NCBI GenBank assembly: GCA_934098395.1
Contig: CAKOOM010000003.1
Span: 124,001 to 188,000, forward strand
DNA length: 64,000 bases
Direction of reading: 5' to 3'
DNA from: an uncultured Bacilli bacterium
GTDB taxonomy: Bacteria; Bacillota_I; Bacilli_A; RF39; UBA660
Shown here: positions 7,434 to 16,056 of the stretch, piece by piece
How the letters are laid out: every line of letters starts with the position of its first letter
Numbering within the stretch: position 1 is the first letter of the stretch
Notes under the pieces: generated by a model
Database searches by the model: none
The model's input: only the letters and a program-made list of their open reading frames with translations
Told to the model about the DNA's origin: nothing
Program-made: the position numbers and the translations under genes

Positions 7434-9584
7434 ATGAGTGTAAAAACAGAAAAGATTACTATCGAAGATTTGTTAGAAAAGTTTAGTCAATATGATGATA
7501 ATGTAGAAAACTTAAAATTAATAAGAAGTGCTTATGATTATGCTTATAAAAAGCACTTCTCCCAAAAAAGAATAACTGGTGATGATTATATTACCCATCC
7601 CTTAAATGTTGCTTGGATCCTAACTGGAGTTAATGCCGACAGTCATGCTATTGCTGCTGCCTTACTACATGATACAATCGAAGATTCAGATAGCACATAT
7701 GAAGAAATAAAAGATTTATTTGGCGAAGATATTGCCAAAATTGTCGATGGCGTAACTAAAATTAATCGTTTAAAATTCCAATCAGATTCCGAGCAAATGG
7801 CTGCCAATCAAAGAAAAATTCTTGTTGGTTTATCTGAAGACGTTCGAGTTCTAATTGTAAAATTAGCCGACAGACTACACAACATGCGAACACTTTATGT
7901 ATTATCTGAAGCAAAACAAAAAAGAAAAGCCAAAGAAACCCTAGAAATATTAACTCCCGTGGCTCATAGATTAGGTATGTATAAATTAAAATCAGAACTT
8001 GAAGACCTATCCTTAAGATACCTAAACCCAACAGCATACTACGAAGTCGTAGAAAAACTAAACCTAAAGAAAACAGAAAGAGATGAAGCTGTCGGAGCAA
8101 TGCTTGAGGAAGTAAGCAATCTTCTAACAGAACATAACATTAATCACGAAATAAAAGGCCGTAGTAAAAGCATTTACAGTATCTATAACAAACTAAATAA
8201 AGGTCGTAAATTTGAAGATATCTATGATATTCTAGCTCTAAGAGTATTTGTTAATACCGAACAAGAATGTTACCTAGCCTTAGGATTAATCCATTCAAAA
8301 TATAAACCAGTACCCAAAAGATTTAAAGATTATATAGCTATGCCAAAAACAAATCTATATCAATCACTTCATACAACTGTATTTGGTATTGACGGCCAAT
8401 TATTTGAAATTCAAATAAGAACATATGAAATGGATAAAATAGCCGAATATGGTATTGCTTCTCACTGGTCTTACAAAGAAAACAAACCAGTAAATTCTAA
8501 AGATACCGTCGAACAAAAACTAGAAATATTTAGAAGTATCATCGAATTAAATGAAGATTCCAGTACCTCTGAAGAATTTATTACCAATGTAAAAAAAGAT
8601 ATTTTAATAAACGATTCAATCTATGTATATACCCCTAAAGGGGACGTTATTGAATTACCAATCGGTTCAACTTGTGTTGACTTTGCATATAGAGTTCACT
8701 CAGAAGTCGGAGACAAAATGGTCGGAGCAATTGTTAATGATAATATCGTTCCATTTGATTACACCCTAAAAACTGGTGATATCATCAAAGTAAACACTAG
8801 CAAATTATCTAAAGGGCCAAATAAAGATTGGCTAAACTTTGTTGTAACTAGCCAAGCTAAAAATAAAATAAAAGCCTTCTACACCAAGAGAGAAAAAAAT
8901 GAAAACTTATCAAGAGGTATGGATATCTTTGAAAAAGCCTTAAGAAAAAGAAAATTGTCTTATCAAGACGTAATAGATAATCAATTAAACATCATCCTAG
9001 ATACCCTTAAATTAAAAGATTTAGATGAATTATATATAGCCATAGGCTCTGGAAAATATACTATTGCCTCAGTCCTAAAAATAATCAACAAAAAAGAATC
9101 AGCTATCAATAAAATATTTAAGAAAAACCCAGTCATTAAAAAAGAACCACTAAAAAATGACATCCTCGTAGAAGGCATGAATGAAATAAAAGTAAGTCTA
9201 AGTAATTGCTGTAAACCAATCCCTGGAGATAATATCATCGGATATATCACTAAAGGCTCAGGCATAACAGTTCATCGTAGTAATTGTAAAAATATTCTTG
9301 ACTTAGATGAAAGATTAATAAATGTAAAATGGAATGAAGATTTATTTAAAAAATTTCCTACCGATATTATGATATATACTAATACCAACGATAATCTATT
9401 AGATATTATTACTAAAGCATCAGCAAATAACATCCTAATAGAAAGTGTTAATACTATAACTAAATCAGAATTTAAAATATATAGCATGACTATCCTAATA
9501 GAAAATACTGAAAAACTAGATAAATTCTTTAAAGAACTTTATAAACTTAGTTTCATTCAAAAAATAGAAAGGCAGATAAATTAA
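7434..9584 (+). CDS. rel: bifunctional (p)ppGpp synthetase/hydrolase (Rel)
   Basis: 716 residues from the ATG at 7434, chosen because GAGGTG lies 6 nt upstream; an in-frame GTG at 7425 is inside that ribosome-binding site. The N-terminal HD hydrolase domain has LLHDTIED (H79-D80). The synthetase domain has KGRSKSIYSIYNKL and YQSLHTTVFG. Then follow a TGS domain (IYVYTPKGDVIELPIG), a Cys-containing linker and a C-terminal ACT/RRM module. The long bifunctional form makes and degrades (p)ppGpp in response to uncharged tRNA on the ribosome. It forms an operon with dtd, the same order as in many Firmicutes. Confidence 0.95.
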   Translation: MSVKTEKITIEDLLEKFSQYDDNVENLKLIRSAYDYAYKKHFSQKRITGDDYITHPLNVAWILTGVNADSHAIAAALLHDTIEDSDSTYEEIKDLFGEDIAKIVDGVTKINRLKFQSDSEQMAANQRKILVGLSEDVRVLIVKLADRLHNMRTLYVLSEAKQKRKAKETLEILTPVAHRLGMYKLKSELEDLSLRYLNPTAYYEVVEKLNLKKTERDEAVGAMLEEVSNLLTEHNINHEIKGRSKSIYSIYNKLNKGRKFEDIYDILALRVFVNTEQECYLALGLIHSKYKPVPKRFKDYIAMPKTNLYQSLHTTVFGIDGQLFEIQIRTYEMDKIAEYGIASHWSYKENKPVNSKDTVEQKLEIFRSIIELNEDSSTSEEFITNVKKDILINDSIYVYTPKGDVIELPIGSTCVDFAYRVHSEVGDKMVGAIVNDNIVPFDYTLKTGDIIKVNTSKLSKGPNKDWLNFVVTSQAKNKIKAFYTKREKNENLSRGMDIFEKALRKRKLSYQDVIDNQLNIILDTLKLKDLDELYIAIGSGKYTIASVLKIINKKESAINKIFKKNPVIKKEPLKNDILVEGMNEIKVSLSNCCKPIPGDNIIGYITKGSGITVHRSNCKNILDLDERLINVKWNEDLFKKFPTDIMIYTNTNDNLLDIITKASANNILIESVNTITKSEFKIYSMTILIENTEKLDKFFKELYKLSFIQKIERQIN

Positions 9585-10021
9585 TGAAAATAATCGTTCA
9601 AAGATGTGAAAAAGCAAAAGTAACTGTTAAAGGTAAAACCGTCGGATCTATCGAATCAGGATTAATGCTTTTAGTAGGCTTTACCCATACTGATACCGAA
9701 AAAGAAATAGATTACATGGTAGATAAAGTAATTAACTTAAGAATTTTTGATGATGAAGCTGGCATAATGAATAAAAGCTTAATAGATACAAAAGGAAGTA
9801 TTCTCTCAGTAAGCCAATTCACTTTATATGCCGACCCATCAAAAGGTCGAAGACCAAGTTATATTAAAGCCTTATCTGGTGATAAAGCCATTAATCTATA
9901 TAATCTATTTAATCAAAAACTAAAAGAAAAAAACATCCACGTCGAAACAGGTTTATTTGGAGCCGAGATGAAAGTAGACTTTATAAATGATGGACCAATA
10001 ACTATTATTCTAGAAAAATAA
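9584..10021 (+). CDS. dtd: D-aminoacyl-tRNA deacylase
   Basis: 145 residues, full length. Shows the catalytic SQFTLYAD motif (from residue 77) and the C-terminal GPITIILE version of the Gly-cisPro (GPVT) motif; both form the chiral proofreading pocket that removes D-amino acids from tRNA. The ATG shares its A with the rel stop codon (TAATG), so translation is coupled. Pairing of rel and dtd is common in Firmicutes. Confidence 0.93.
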   Translation: MKIIVQRCEKAKVTVKGKTVGSIESGLMLLVGFTHTDTEKEIDYMVDKVINLRIFDDEAGIMNKSLIDTKGSILSVSQFTLYADPSKGRRPSYIKALSGDKAINLYNLFNQKLKEKNIHVETGLFGAEMKVDFINDGPITIILEK

Positions 10022-10032
10022 TTGTAAAATAA

Positions 10033-10066
10033 AAGTAAGCTTAATAAATAAAGTTTACTTTTTTTT
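10033..10066 (+). terminator. intrinsic terminator after rel-dtd
   Basis: Arms AAGTAAGCTT and AAGTTTACTT (one G-T pair) around an 8-nt loop, followed by six T. Confidence 0.75.
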
Positions 10067-10103
10067 CTATCTTTGCTATATTATTATAAAGGATAGTGTA
10101 ACT

Positions 10104-11231
10104 ATGAAAAAAACAAAATTAGATAAACCATTACTAATAGTAATGATTGTATTTCTTGTATTTGGACTTATCATGGTACTTAGTGCCTCATCTATGGCAT
10201 CATACATGAGATATGATAAGAATATATATGACTATTTCATAAAACAAGCAATCTTTATCCTTGCAGGATTAGTTGCCTTTCTAATAGCCACATATTTTCC
10301 AACTAAGTTATTTAAAAAAATATCCCCATTTCTAATGTTTATCTTAATTCTATCTTTAGTAGGATTAATGTTTTATGGGAATGATAATGGTACTAGTCAA
10401 AGCTGGTATAACTTAAAAGTAATTACCATTCAACCAAGTGAAATGGGTAAAATAATCATCGTATTATATTTAGCAAATTACTATAATAATCATAAGGATG
10501 AACTAGATAATCAATGGATTCTTTTAAAACCACTAATATTAGTAATTATTAACTTTGTATTAATAGCTATGCAACCAGACTTAGGAACAGCTAGTGTTAT
10601 CTTTGGTATAGTTGTAATGATATTCTATGCCTTACCATTAAAAAAACAAACTAGAACTCCCATAAACAAAATCTTCTTAGGAGGTATTCTCTTAGTGGTA
10701 TTATCCCTAATACTAACAGGAGGTTCATTCTTAAGAGATTATCAATTAGAAAGATTTAACTTCTTAAACCCTTGTGAAAGATATGAAGAAGAATCTGGAT
10801 ATCAATTATGTAATAGTTTAATAGCCTTTAAAAATGGAGGTCTAACAGGTAAAGGAATAGGTGAAAGTACTCAAAAATATCTATATTTACCAGAAGCTCA
10901 TACCGATTTTATCTTTCCTATAATCGTCGAAGAGTGGGGCTTAATTGTTGGAATAATAATAATTTTATTATATCTATTTATTCTTTATCGAATTCTAAAT
11001 ATTGCTAAAAAAGCTACTAATCTAGGTAATTCAATAATTGCTTATGGAGTATTTGCATATCTCTTACTCCATATCTCTATTAACCTAATAGGAGTAATGG
11101 GTATTGGTCCATTAACAGGTGTCCCTCTACCATTCTTATCATATGGTGGTAGTTATATGTTAACCTTGTTATTTGCTATGGGCTTAGTTCAAAGAGTTCA
11201 TTATGAAACATATAAAAAATCAAGAAAGTAA
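10104..11231 (+). CDS. ftsW: SEDS-family peptidoglycan glycosyltransferase (FtsW/RodA/SpoVE)
   Basis: 375 residues with about 10 membrane segments. The N-terminal GLIMVLSASS and C-terminal GPLTGVPLPFLSYGGSYML are SEDS signatures. SEDS proteins polymerise lipid II with a partner class B PBP (candidate at 34740). The SASS-type N-terminus fits FtsW or SpoVE slightly better than RodA, but the subgroup cannot be fixed by eye. Single-gene unit with its own terminator. The mreCD genes needed with a RodA-type protein are far away at 44852. Confidence 0.85.
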   Translation: MKKTKLDKPLLIVMIVFLVFGLIMVLSASSMASYMRYDKNIYDYFIKQAIFILAGLVAFLIATYFPTKLFKKISPFLMFILILSLVGLMFYGNDNGTSQSWYNLKVITIQPSEMGKIIIVLYLANYYNNHKDELDNQWILLKPLILVIINFVLIAMQPDLGTASVIFGIVVMIFYALPLKKQTRTPINKIFLGGILLVVLSLILTGGSFLRDYQLERFNFLNPCERYEEESGYQLCNSLIAFKNGGLTGKGIGESTQKYLYLPEAHTDFIFPIIVEEWGLIVGIIIILLYLFILYRILNIAKKATNLGNSIIAYGVFAYLLLHISINLIGVMGIGPLTGVPLPFLSYGGSYMLTLLFAMGLVQRVHYETYKKSRK

Positions 11232-11257
11232 TGAGTTAGATTCTAACTCATTTTCTA
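11230..11257 (+). terminator. intrinsic terminator after the SEDS gene
   Basis: Arms AATGAGTTA and TAACTCATT with a short loop, starting in the stop codon and followed by TTTC. Confidence 0.7.
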
Positions 11258-11284
11258 TTACTTTAATACCTCTAGTTAATTAAT

Positions 11285-11313
11285 TTGACAAACCAATTAA
11301 TCCTTGCTATCAT
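11285..11313 (+). promoter_or_regulatory. consensus promoter of type I toxin-like locus, copy A
   Basis: TTGACA (11285-11290), 17-nt spacer, TATCAT (11308-11313). The expected start of transcription, about 7 nt later, falls on the leader element GAACACTTAATA (11320-11331), whose reverse complement lies at the 3' end of the same transcript. Confidence 0.75.
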
Positions 11314-11379
11314 GTGTACGAACACTTAATAGTTAGGTACTCCATACTTTTATTAAAAGTAAAAGAGGAGTTGATTTTT

Positions 11380-11466
11380 ATGAAAGAAAAAGACATAATA
11401 ATCTTTTATCAGGGGGTAGTGATATTCCTACTAATAATCATCATATTATTGATGCTTATAAAATAA
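11380..11466 (+). CDS. small hydrophobic toxin-like peptide, copy A (28 aa)
   Basis: The ORF reads MKEKDIIIFYQGVVIFLLI and on to MLIK: a charged start, one membrane helix and a terminal lysine, as in type I toxins and the holin-like toxin group. SD AGAGGAG is 8 nt upstream. The message would run from about 11320 to the terminator hairpin near 11510-11545. Its first 12 nt (GAACACTTAATA) are exactly complementary to TATTAAGTGTTC at 11529-11540, a 5'-3' closure known to keep type I toxin mRNAs silent. A convergent antisense gene overlaps the 3' UTR. Toxicity is inferred and the family name is uncertain. Confidence 0.75.
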   Translation: MKEKDIIIFYQGVVIFLLIIIILLMLIK

Positions 11467-11564
11467 AAAAAGTACCTAACATAAGCTGTTAGGTAACCAA
11501 AAACATTTCGGAGTACTTAACACGCAAATATTAAGTGTTCCTTTTTTATGAAGTTCCCTTCATT
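11462..11564 (-). ncRNA. antisense antitoxin-like RNA, copy A
   Basis: On the minus strand a promoter TTGAAT, 17-nt spacer, TATGAT is seen (plus coordinates 11571-11599). About 100 nt further is a hairpin with arms TACCTAACA and TGTTAGGTA (11473-11495 on the plus strand) followed by a run of T on the minus strand, a proper intrinsic terminator. The RNA would be fully complementary to the toxin mRNA 3' region. Ends are estimated from these elements. Confidence 0.7.
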
Positions 11565-11669
11565 ACACTAATCATATCATAATTTATCTTTTAATTCAAC
11601 TATATTAAATGCTTTTTCTATATAGTGAAAATTCATTTTCTATTACTTTAATACCTCTAGTTAATTAAT

Positions 11670-11862
11670 TTGACAAACAAATTAATTCTTGCTAATATGT
11701 GTACGAACACTTAATAGTTAGGTACACCATACTTTTATTAAAAGTAAAAGAGGAGTTGATTTTTATAAAATAAAAAAAGTACCTAACATAAGCTGTTAGG
11801 TATAACCTAAATATTAAGGAGTACTTAACACGCAAATATTAAGTGTTCCTTTTTTTATGAAG
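11670..11862 (+). pseudogene. type I toxin-like locus, copy B, peptide deleted
   Basis: Near-repeat of copy A: promoter TTGACA (11670-11675), 17 nt, TAATAT (11693-11698), the same leader and SD, and the same terminator region. The 78 nt holding the start codon and body of the peptide (equivalent to 11382-11459 of copy A) are missing, with a TTAT repeat at the junction, so the SD is followed directly by ATA AAA TAA. The mRNA has no product, while the antisense gene is intact. Confidence 0.75.
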
Positions 11863-11874
11863 TCTCCTTCATTC
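11771..11874 (-). ncRNA. antisense antitoxin-like RNA, copy B (no partner toxin)
   Basis: Minus-strand promoter TTGAAT, 17 nt, TATGAT (plus coordinates 11881-11909) and terminator hairpin TACCTAACA/TGTTAGGTA (11780-11802) are both kept, although the adjacent toxin ORF is gone. It could still act in trans on copy A. Confidence 0.65.
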
Positions 11875-11950
11875 ATATCAATCATATCACAATTTATCTT
11901 TTAATTCAACTATAATTGTTGTATAATAAAAATAATTACTAAATAGATAA

Positions 11951-11992
11951 AATAATGCTTTTTCCATATAGTGAAAAAGTATTATTTTTTTA
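11951..11992. terminator. terminator at the left end of a duplicated block
   Basis: Arms AATAATGCTTTTTC and GAAAAAGTATTATT (11951-11964, 11973-11986) followed by T6. The same element, with its downstream promoter region, recurs at 51865-51903. Confidence 0.65.
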
Positions 11993-12003
11993 TCCAAAAA
12001 CCG

Positions 12004-12051
12004 TTGACATCCTAACTATTTTTTTTTGCGGTATCATAATTATATATGATA
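12004..12051 (+). promoter_or_regulatory. duplicated promoter-like region with TATCATA/TATGATA inverted repeat
   Basis: Contains GTTGACATCCTAA, a T-run, TTGCGG, and TATCATA (12032-12038) with its mirror TATGATA (12045-12051), then AGGTGAGATAG and the start codon. A close copy precedes the DGR target at 51916-51959. The TTGACA-to-TATCAT distance is 22 nt here and 20 nt there, so this is not an ordinary sigma-A promoter; an alternative sigma factor or an operator is possible. Confidence 0.5.
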
Positions 12052-12061
12052 GGTGAGATAG

Positions 12062-13231
12062 ATGAAAGATCATAAATGTATAAATTGCCAAGCAGAAATT
12101 GAAGAAAATGATAACTTTTGTTGGAAATGTGGTCATTGGAGCGCTAAAGGATATTCCTTTTTTAATAATAACGAAGAAGTTGTTAAAATAGTCGAAGAGG
12201 GAAATCTAGCTAAGCATGATACTAGAAATGCTTATTTAATCTTTATGTTATTATTAACATTTATAATCTTTTTAGCTCTATCTTGGTATCGTGGAATGGA
12301 TATCTTTAGACCAGTATTTTATTTAGAAAAACAAGTATATAAATATATTTACGGTTACAATGTTTCTATATTAAAAACTGACAATCAATACTATAACAAG
12401 TCAATAAATAGTTTAAATGATGCTAACAATTACATAATAAAAGATTTAAACGAACAAGATTATAAATGTGGTAATAATATTGAAGTTCACAAAATTGAAG
12501 ATAGACTAGAAAAAGATTATGCTATTAAAGCTGTTAATTTTTGCGATATATCACTTGAAGAAACTAAACGCTTAGCAACCGTAATTGACAAAATGTATAA
12601 TTTATTTCCAAGTGTTAAAGGATATTTAACAAACATCAGTATAACTAACGCCAAAGAACAAGAAATATATATTGCTTATTTTGAACCAATATATCAATTT
12701 GTTAACAGTAATGCTGATATCAGTAGTTTTAATAAAGTAAATAAAACACAAATATTACTAAATAGTTATTATTTTCTAAATGAAGAAACTATTAAAAATA
12801 GCATAACAGAAAAAGTTGCAAAAGATTGGTATGTTAATGATGCAACTTGGGAATCATTATTTTCTCATGAATTTGGTCATTATATATCGTTTGTAGCACT
12901 ACTAAAACTCCATGGTATTAATAGTATAACATTTGAAACAAAAGATAATTATCAGCAAATACAACAAATAATTGATGAGTTTAATGGTAGAGAATATTCA
13001 AATCAGTTGTTAAATGAAGCCTATAATAATTACAAATTAATTTATTCATATAATGGCGATATTAACACATTTGCTCTGAGTATATCTAAATATGCCGCTA
13101 ATAAAGATAAATCTGGAAAATTAATTGCTGATGAAACTCTAGCCGAAGCAATTCATGATTATTATTTACATGGATCTAACGCAAAAGCACAAAGTTTAGA
13201 AATAGTAAAAGTTATAAACTCAAAATTGTGA
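12062..13231 (+). CDS. zinc-ribbon membrane protein with HEFGH metallopeptidase motif
   Basis: 389 residues. The N-terminus carries a zinc ribbon (CINCQAEIEENDNFCWKCGHW), followed by one membrane segment (around residues 57-77) and an outward domain of about 300 residues. Residues 269-273 read HEFGH within LFSHEFGHYISF, the HExxH signature of zinc metallopeptidases, on a helix as expected. No established family is recognised. It lies in an operon with a 58-residue zinc-ribbon protein that starts 9 nt after it. Expression is probably driven by the duplicated promoter block just upstream. Protease activity is an inference from the motif. Confidence 0.65.
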   Translation: MKDHKCINCQAEIEENDNFCWKCGHWSAKGYSFFNNNEEVVKIVEEGNLAKHDTRNAYLIFMLLLTFIIFLALSWYRGMDIFRPVFYLEKQVYKYIYGYNVSILKTDNQYYNKSINSLNDANNYIIKDLNEQDYKCGNNIEVHKIEDRLEKDYAIKAVNFCDISLEETKRLATVIDKMYNLFPSVKGYLTNISITNAKEQEIYIAYFEPIYQFVNSNADISSFNKVNKTQILLNSYYFLNEETIKNSITEKVAKDWYVNDATWESLFSHEFGHYISFVALLKLHGINSITFETKDNYQQIQQIIDEFNGREYSNQLLNEAYNNYKLIYSYNGDINTFALSISKYAANKDKSGKLIADETLAEAIHDYYLHGSNAKAQSLEIVKVINSKL

Positions 13232-13240
13232 GGTGAAATA

Positions 13241-13417
13241 ATGCTTAAATGTCTTAATTGTAACAAAGTTTGTAAAGATACCGATAAATATTGTAGAAAC
13301 TGTGGAGTAACTCTAAAAAGAAAAAGCTACTATATCTTAACAAATATTTTTAGTTTTATATTACTAATAGGTTTAATCATTATGATAGCATTATTTATTG
13401 CTTCATATTACGTATAA
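13241..13417 (+). CDS. small zinc-ribbon single-pass membrane protein (58 aa)
   Basis: ATG preceded by GAGGTGAAATA. The protein starts MLKCLNCNKVCKDTDKYCRN, with two CxxC-type pairs (CLNC, CRNC) forming a zinc ribbon, then a basic stretch and one membrane helix (FSFILLIGLIIMIALFIASYY). It looks like a minimal version of the N-terminal part of its upstream neighbour and is probably cotranscribed with it. Function unknown. Confidence 0.7.
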   Translation: MLKCLNCNKVCKDTDKYCRNCGVTLKRKSYYILTNIFSFILLIGLIIMIALFIASYYV

Positions 13418-13431
13418 AAGAAGGGTTGAGT

Positions 13432-16056
13432 ATGGAAAATAAAAAAAATTATCAAAAAACAGTCGAAGAAATATATAAAGAATTTAATACGAGTATTAAT
13501 GGAATAACTGAAGAAGAAGCTATTAAAAGATTACAAGAGTATGGTGAAAATAAATTAACTGAAAAAAAGAAACAATCAAATATTATAATGTTTTTAAATC
13601 AATTTAATGACTTTATGATAATTTTATTAATATTTGCTTCTATTTTTTCAGCAGTCATTTCATATATTAGACACGAATCATATATAGATTCCATTATAAT
13701 AATTGTAATCGTAGTAATTAATGCTATTCTTAGTTTTATCCAAGAAAAAAAAGCCGATGTTGCTATTGAAGAACTAAATAAAATGTTCGTGACTAATAAT
13801 TATGTTATTAGAAATGGTAAAAAAGAATCGATTGATGTAAGAAACATTGTCGTAGGTGATATCATTGAATTAGAAGCTGGTGATTATGTCTCAGCAGACT
13901 GTCGAATAATTACTGCCGAAGGACTTGAAGTAAATGAATCAACCCTAACTGGAGAATCTAAATCAATAAAAAAAGATAATACTAACATCTTCGAAGAAAA
14001 AGAATTATATGAAAGAAAAAATATGGTTCATGCAGGTTGTAATGTAACAAACGGTCATGCCTTCGTAGTCGTATGTCAAACCGGTATGAATACTGAACTT
14101 GGTAAAATAGCTACAAGTCTATTAAACAAAAAAAGCGATATAACACCATTACAAAAAAAGGTAAATCAGATAAGTAAGATATTAACTTATATAATTCTTG
14201 GAATAATAGTTATCATGATGATAATTGGTTTGCTTTTAAAAAATGATTTTTTTGACGTAGTAATGTTATCAATATCTTTAGCCGTTGCTGCAATTCCTGA
14301 AGGAATGTCTTCTATAATTACCATTATTTTATCACTAGGCATGACTGCTATGGCAAAAAAGAATGTTATAATTAGAAAAATGGCTTCCGTAGAAACATTA
14401 GGTTCAACAGATATTATTTGTTCAGATAAAACTGGAACAATAACTCAAAACAAAATGTTAGTCAAGTCTATTTATGTCAACGATTCATTATATAATGAAA
14501 CAGATAAAATAGAAAACAACCATATGCTTTTATATTGTGCAAATTTTTGCCAAAACGTCGTAAAAAATGATGACAAATATCTTGGGGATGAAACCGAAGT
14601 AGCAATATATAAATATCTTGAAGATATTAATTTCAAAGTAAATGAAGAAAACAAACGTATAAAAGAGTATCCATTTGATTCAGATAGAAAAATGATGAGT
14701 GTTATAACTAGCATTGGATCTAATACATATTCATTCACAAAAGGTAGCCTTGAATCAATAATAAATAAATGTAATAAATTTATATCTAATGGAAATATTT
14801 ATTATATAAACGATGAATACAGACAAAAAGTCTTAAATATTGAAAAAGAACAAAGTGAAAAGTCATTAAGAATATTAGCTTTTGCATATAAAACAGATAA
14901 CTTAGAACAACCAGAAGAAGATATGATTTTTATTGGCTTAATAGGTATGATGGATCCACCAAGAGATACTGTATCAAATGCTATAGAAATATGTAAAAAA
15001 TCCGGTATAAAACCAATAATGATAACTGGAGATAGTATAAATACTGCCCGTGCTATTGCTAAACAAGTTGGTATTATCGACGTAGACGACAAAGCTATCG
15101 AAGGAAAAATAGTAGATAAAATGAGTGATGAAGAATTAAAGAAAGCAGTAACCTATTATCAAGTATATGCCAGAATATCACCAAACACAAAACTAAGAAT
15201 TGTTGAGTCACTTCAAAGTCAAGGATTAGTCGTAGCTATGACTGGTGATGGAGTAAATGATGCTCCAGCAATTCAAAAAGCTGATATTGGTATTGGTATG
15301 GGGATAACAGGAACAGAGGTAGTAAAAAAAGTAGCAGACTGTATCCTTGTGGATGATAGCTTTTCAACAATAGTTACTGGTGTAGAAGAGGGAAGAAGAA
15401 TAACCTCAAATATAAAAAAAGTAATTCTTTATCTACTCGCAGGCAATATAATTGAAGTTATATTAGTATTCATATCAATGTTAATGAATATGGAAATGTT
15501 TACAACTCTTCAATTGTTATGGATAAATCTAGTTACAGACTCTATTCCAGCAATTATGTTAGCATTTGAAAAGTCATCAAGTGATATAATGGAAAACACT
15601 CCTGATAACAGAAACAACTCATCATTCTTTACTCCATTTTTATCAGCAAAAATAATAATTAGCGCTATTGTAAAATCAATTGTTATGATGTCACTCTTTA
15701 TCTATATCGTATCAGCAACAGATGCCAATGTAGCAAGCTCACTATTATTTATCTTTCTTGTATGTCATGAATTATTGTTTGCTTTCTCATGTAGAGATTT
15801 AAAGAAAAGTGTTTTAAACAAAAACTTTTTTGCCAATAAAAGATTAAGCATTGGCATCATATCAATATTACTAATCCAAATAATAATTCTAACAACAGGA
15901 TTGTCAAAATTCTTTATTGTACCTGGTATAGAATTTAAATATATTCTAATAACTGTAATTGCATGTCTAGCTACATTTATCATTGGTGAATTTTTAAAAC
16001 CTATTTATACTAAATTATTTAAAGATTATACTGGGGGTGATAAGTATGAAATTTAA
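13432..16056 (+). CDS. cation-transporting P-type ATPase (P2, calcium-type)
   Basis: 874 residues from ATG 13432 (SD AAGAAGGG; an in-frame TTG at 13426 is less likely). Shows the full P-type set: an N-terminal cation ATPase domain, TGES in the actuator domain, AIPEGM in membrane helix 4, the phosphorylation site DKTGTIT (D332) and TGDGVNDAP in the hinge, then six C-terminal membrane segments. The PEGM motif and overall length fit P2A/P2B calcium pumps of bacteria, which export Ca2+ or sometimes Mn2+. The substrate cannot be settled by eye. The next gene overlaps its 3' end. Confidence 0.9.
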   Translation: MENKKNYQKTVEEIYKEFNTSINGITEEEAIKRLQEYGENKLTEKKKQSNIIMFLNQFNDFMIILLIFASIFSAVISYIRHESYIDSIIIIVIVVINAILSFIQEKKADVAIEELNKMFVTNNYVIRNGKKESIDVRNIVVGDIIELEAGDYVSADCRIITAEGLEVNESTLTGESKSIKKDNTNIFEEKELYERKNMVHAGCNVTNGHAFVVVCQTGMNTELGKIATSLLNKKSDITPLQKKVNQISKILTYIILGIIVIMMIIGLLLKNDFFDVVMLSISLAVAAIPEGMSSIITIILSLGMTAMAKKNVIIRKMASVETLGSTDIICSDKTGTITQNKMLVKSIYVNDSLYNETDKIENNHMLLYCANFCQNVVKNDDKYLGDETEVAIYKYLEDINFKVNEENKRIKEYPFDSDRKMMSVITSIGSNTYSFTKGSLESIINKCNKFISNGNIYYINDEYRQKVLNIEKEQSEKSLRILAFAYKTDNLEQPEEDMIFIGLIGMMDPPRDTVSNAIEICKKSGIKPIMITGDSINTARAIAKQVGIIDVDDKAIEGKIVDKMSDEELKKAVTYYQVYARISPNTKLRIVESLQSQGLVVAMTGDGVNDAPAIQKADIGIGMGITGTEVVKKVADCILVDDSFSTIVTGVEEGRRITSNIKKVILYLLAGNIIEVILVFISMLMNMEMFTTLQLLWINLVTDSIPAIMLAFEKSSSDIMENTPDNRNNSSFFTPFLSAKIIISAIVKSIVMMSLFIYIVSATDANVASSLLFIFLVCHELLFAFSCRDLKKSVLNKNFFANKRLSIGIISILLIQIIILTTGLSKFFIVPGIEFKYILITVIACLATFIIGEFLKPIYTKLFKDYTGGDKYEI

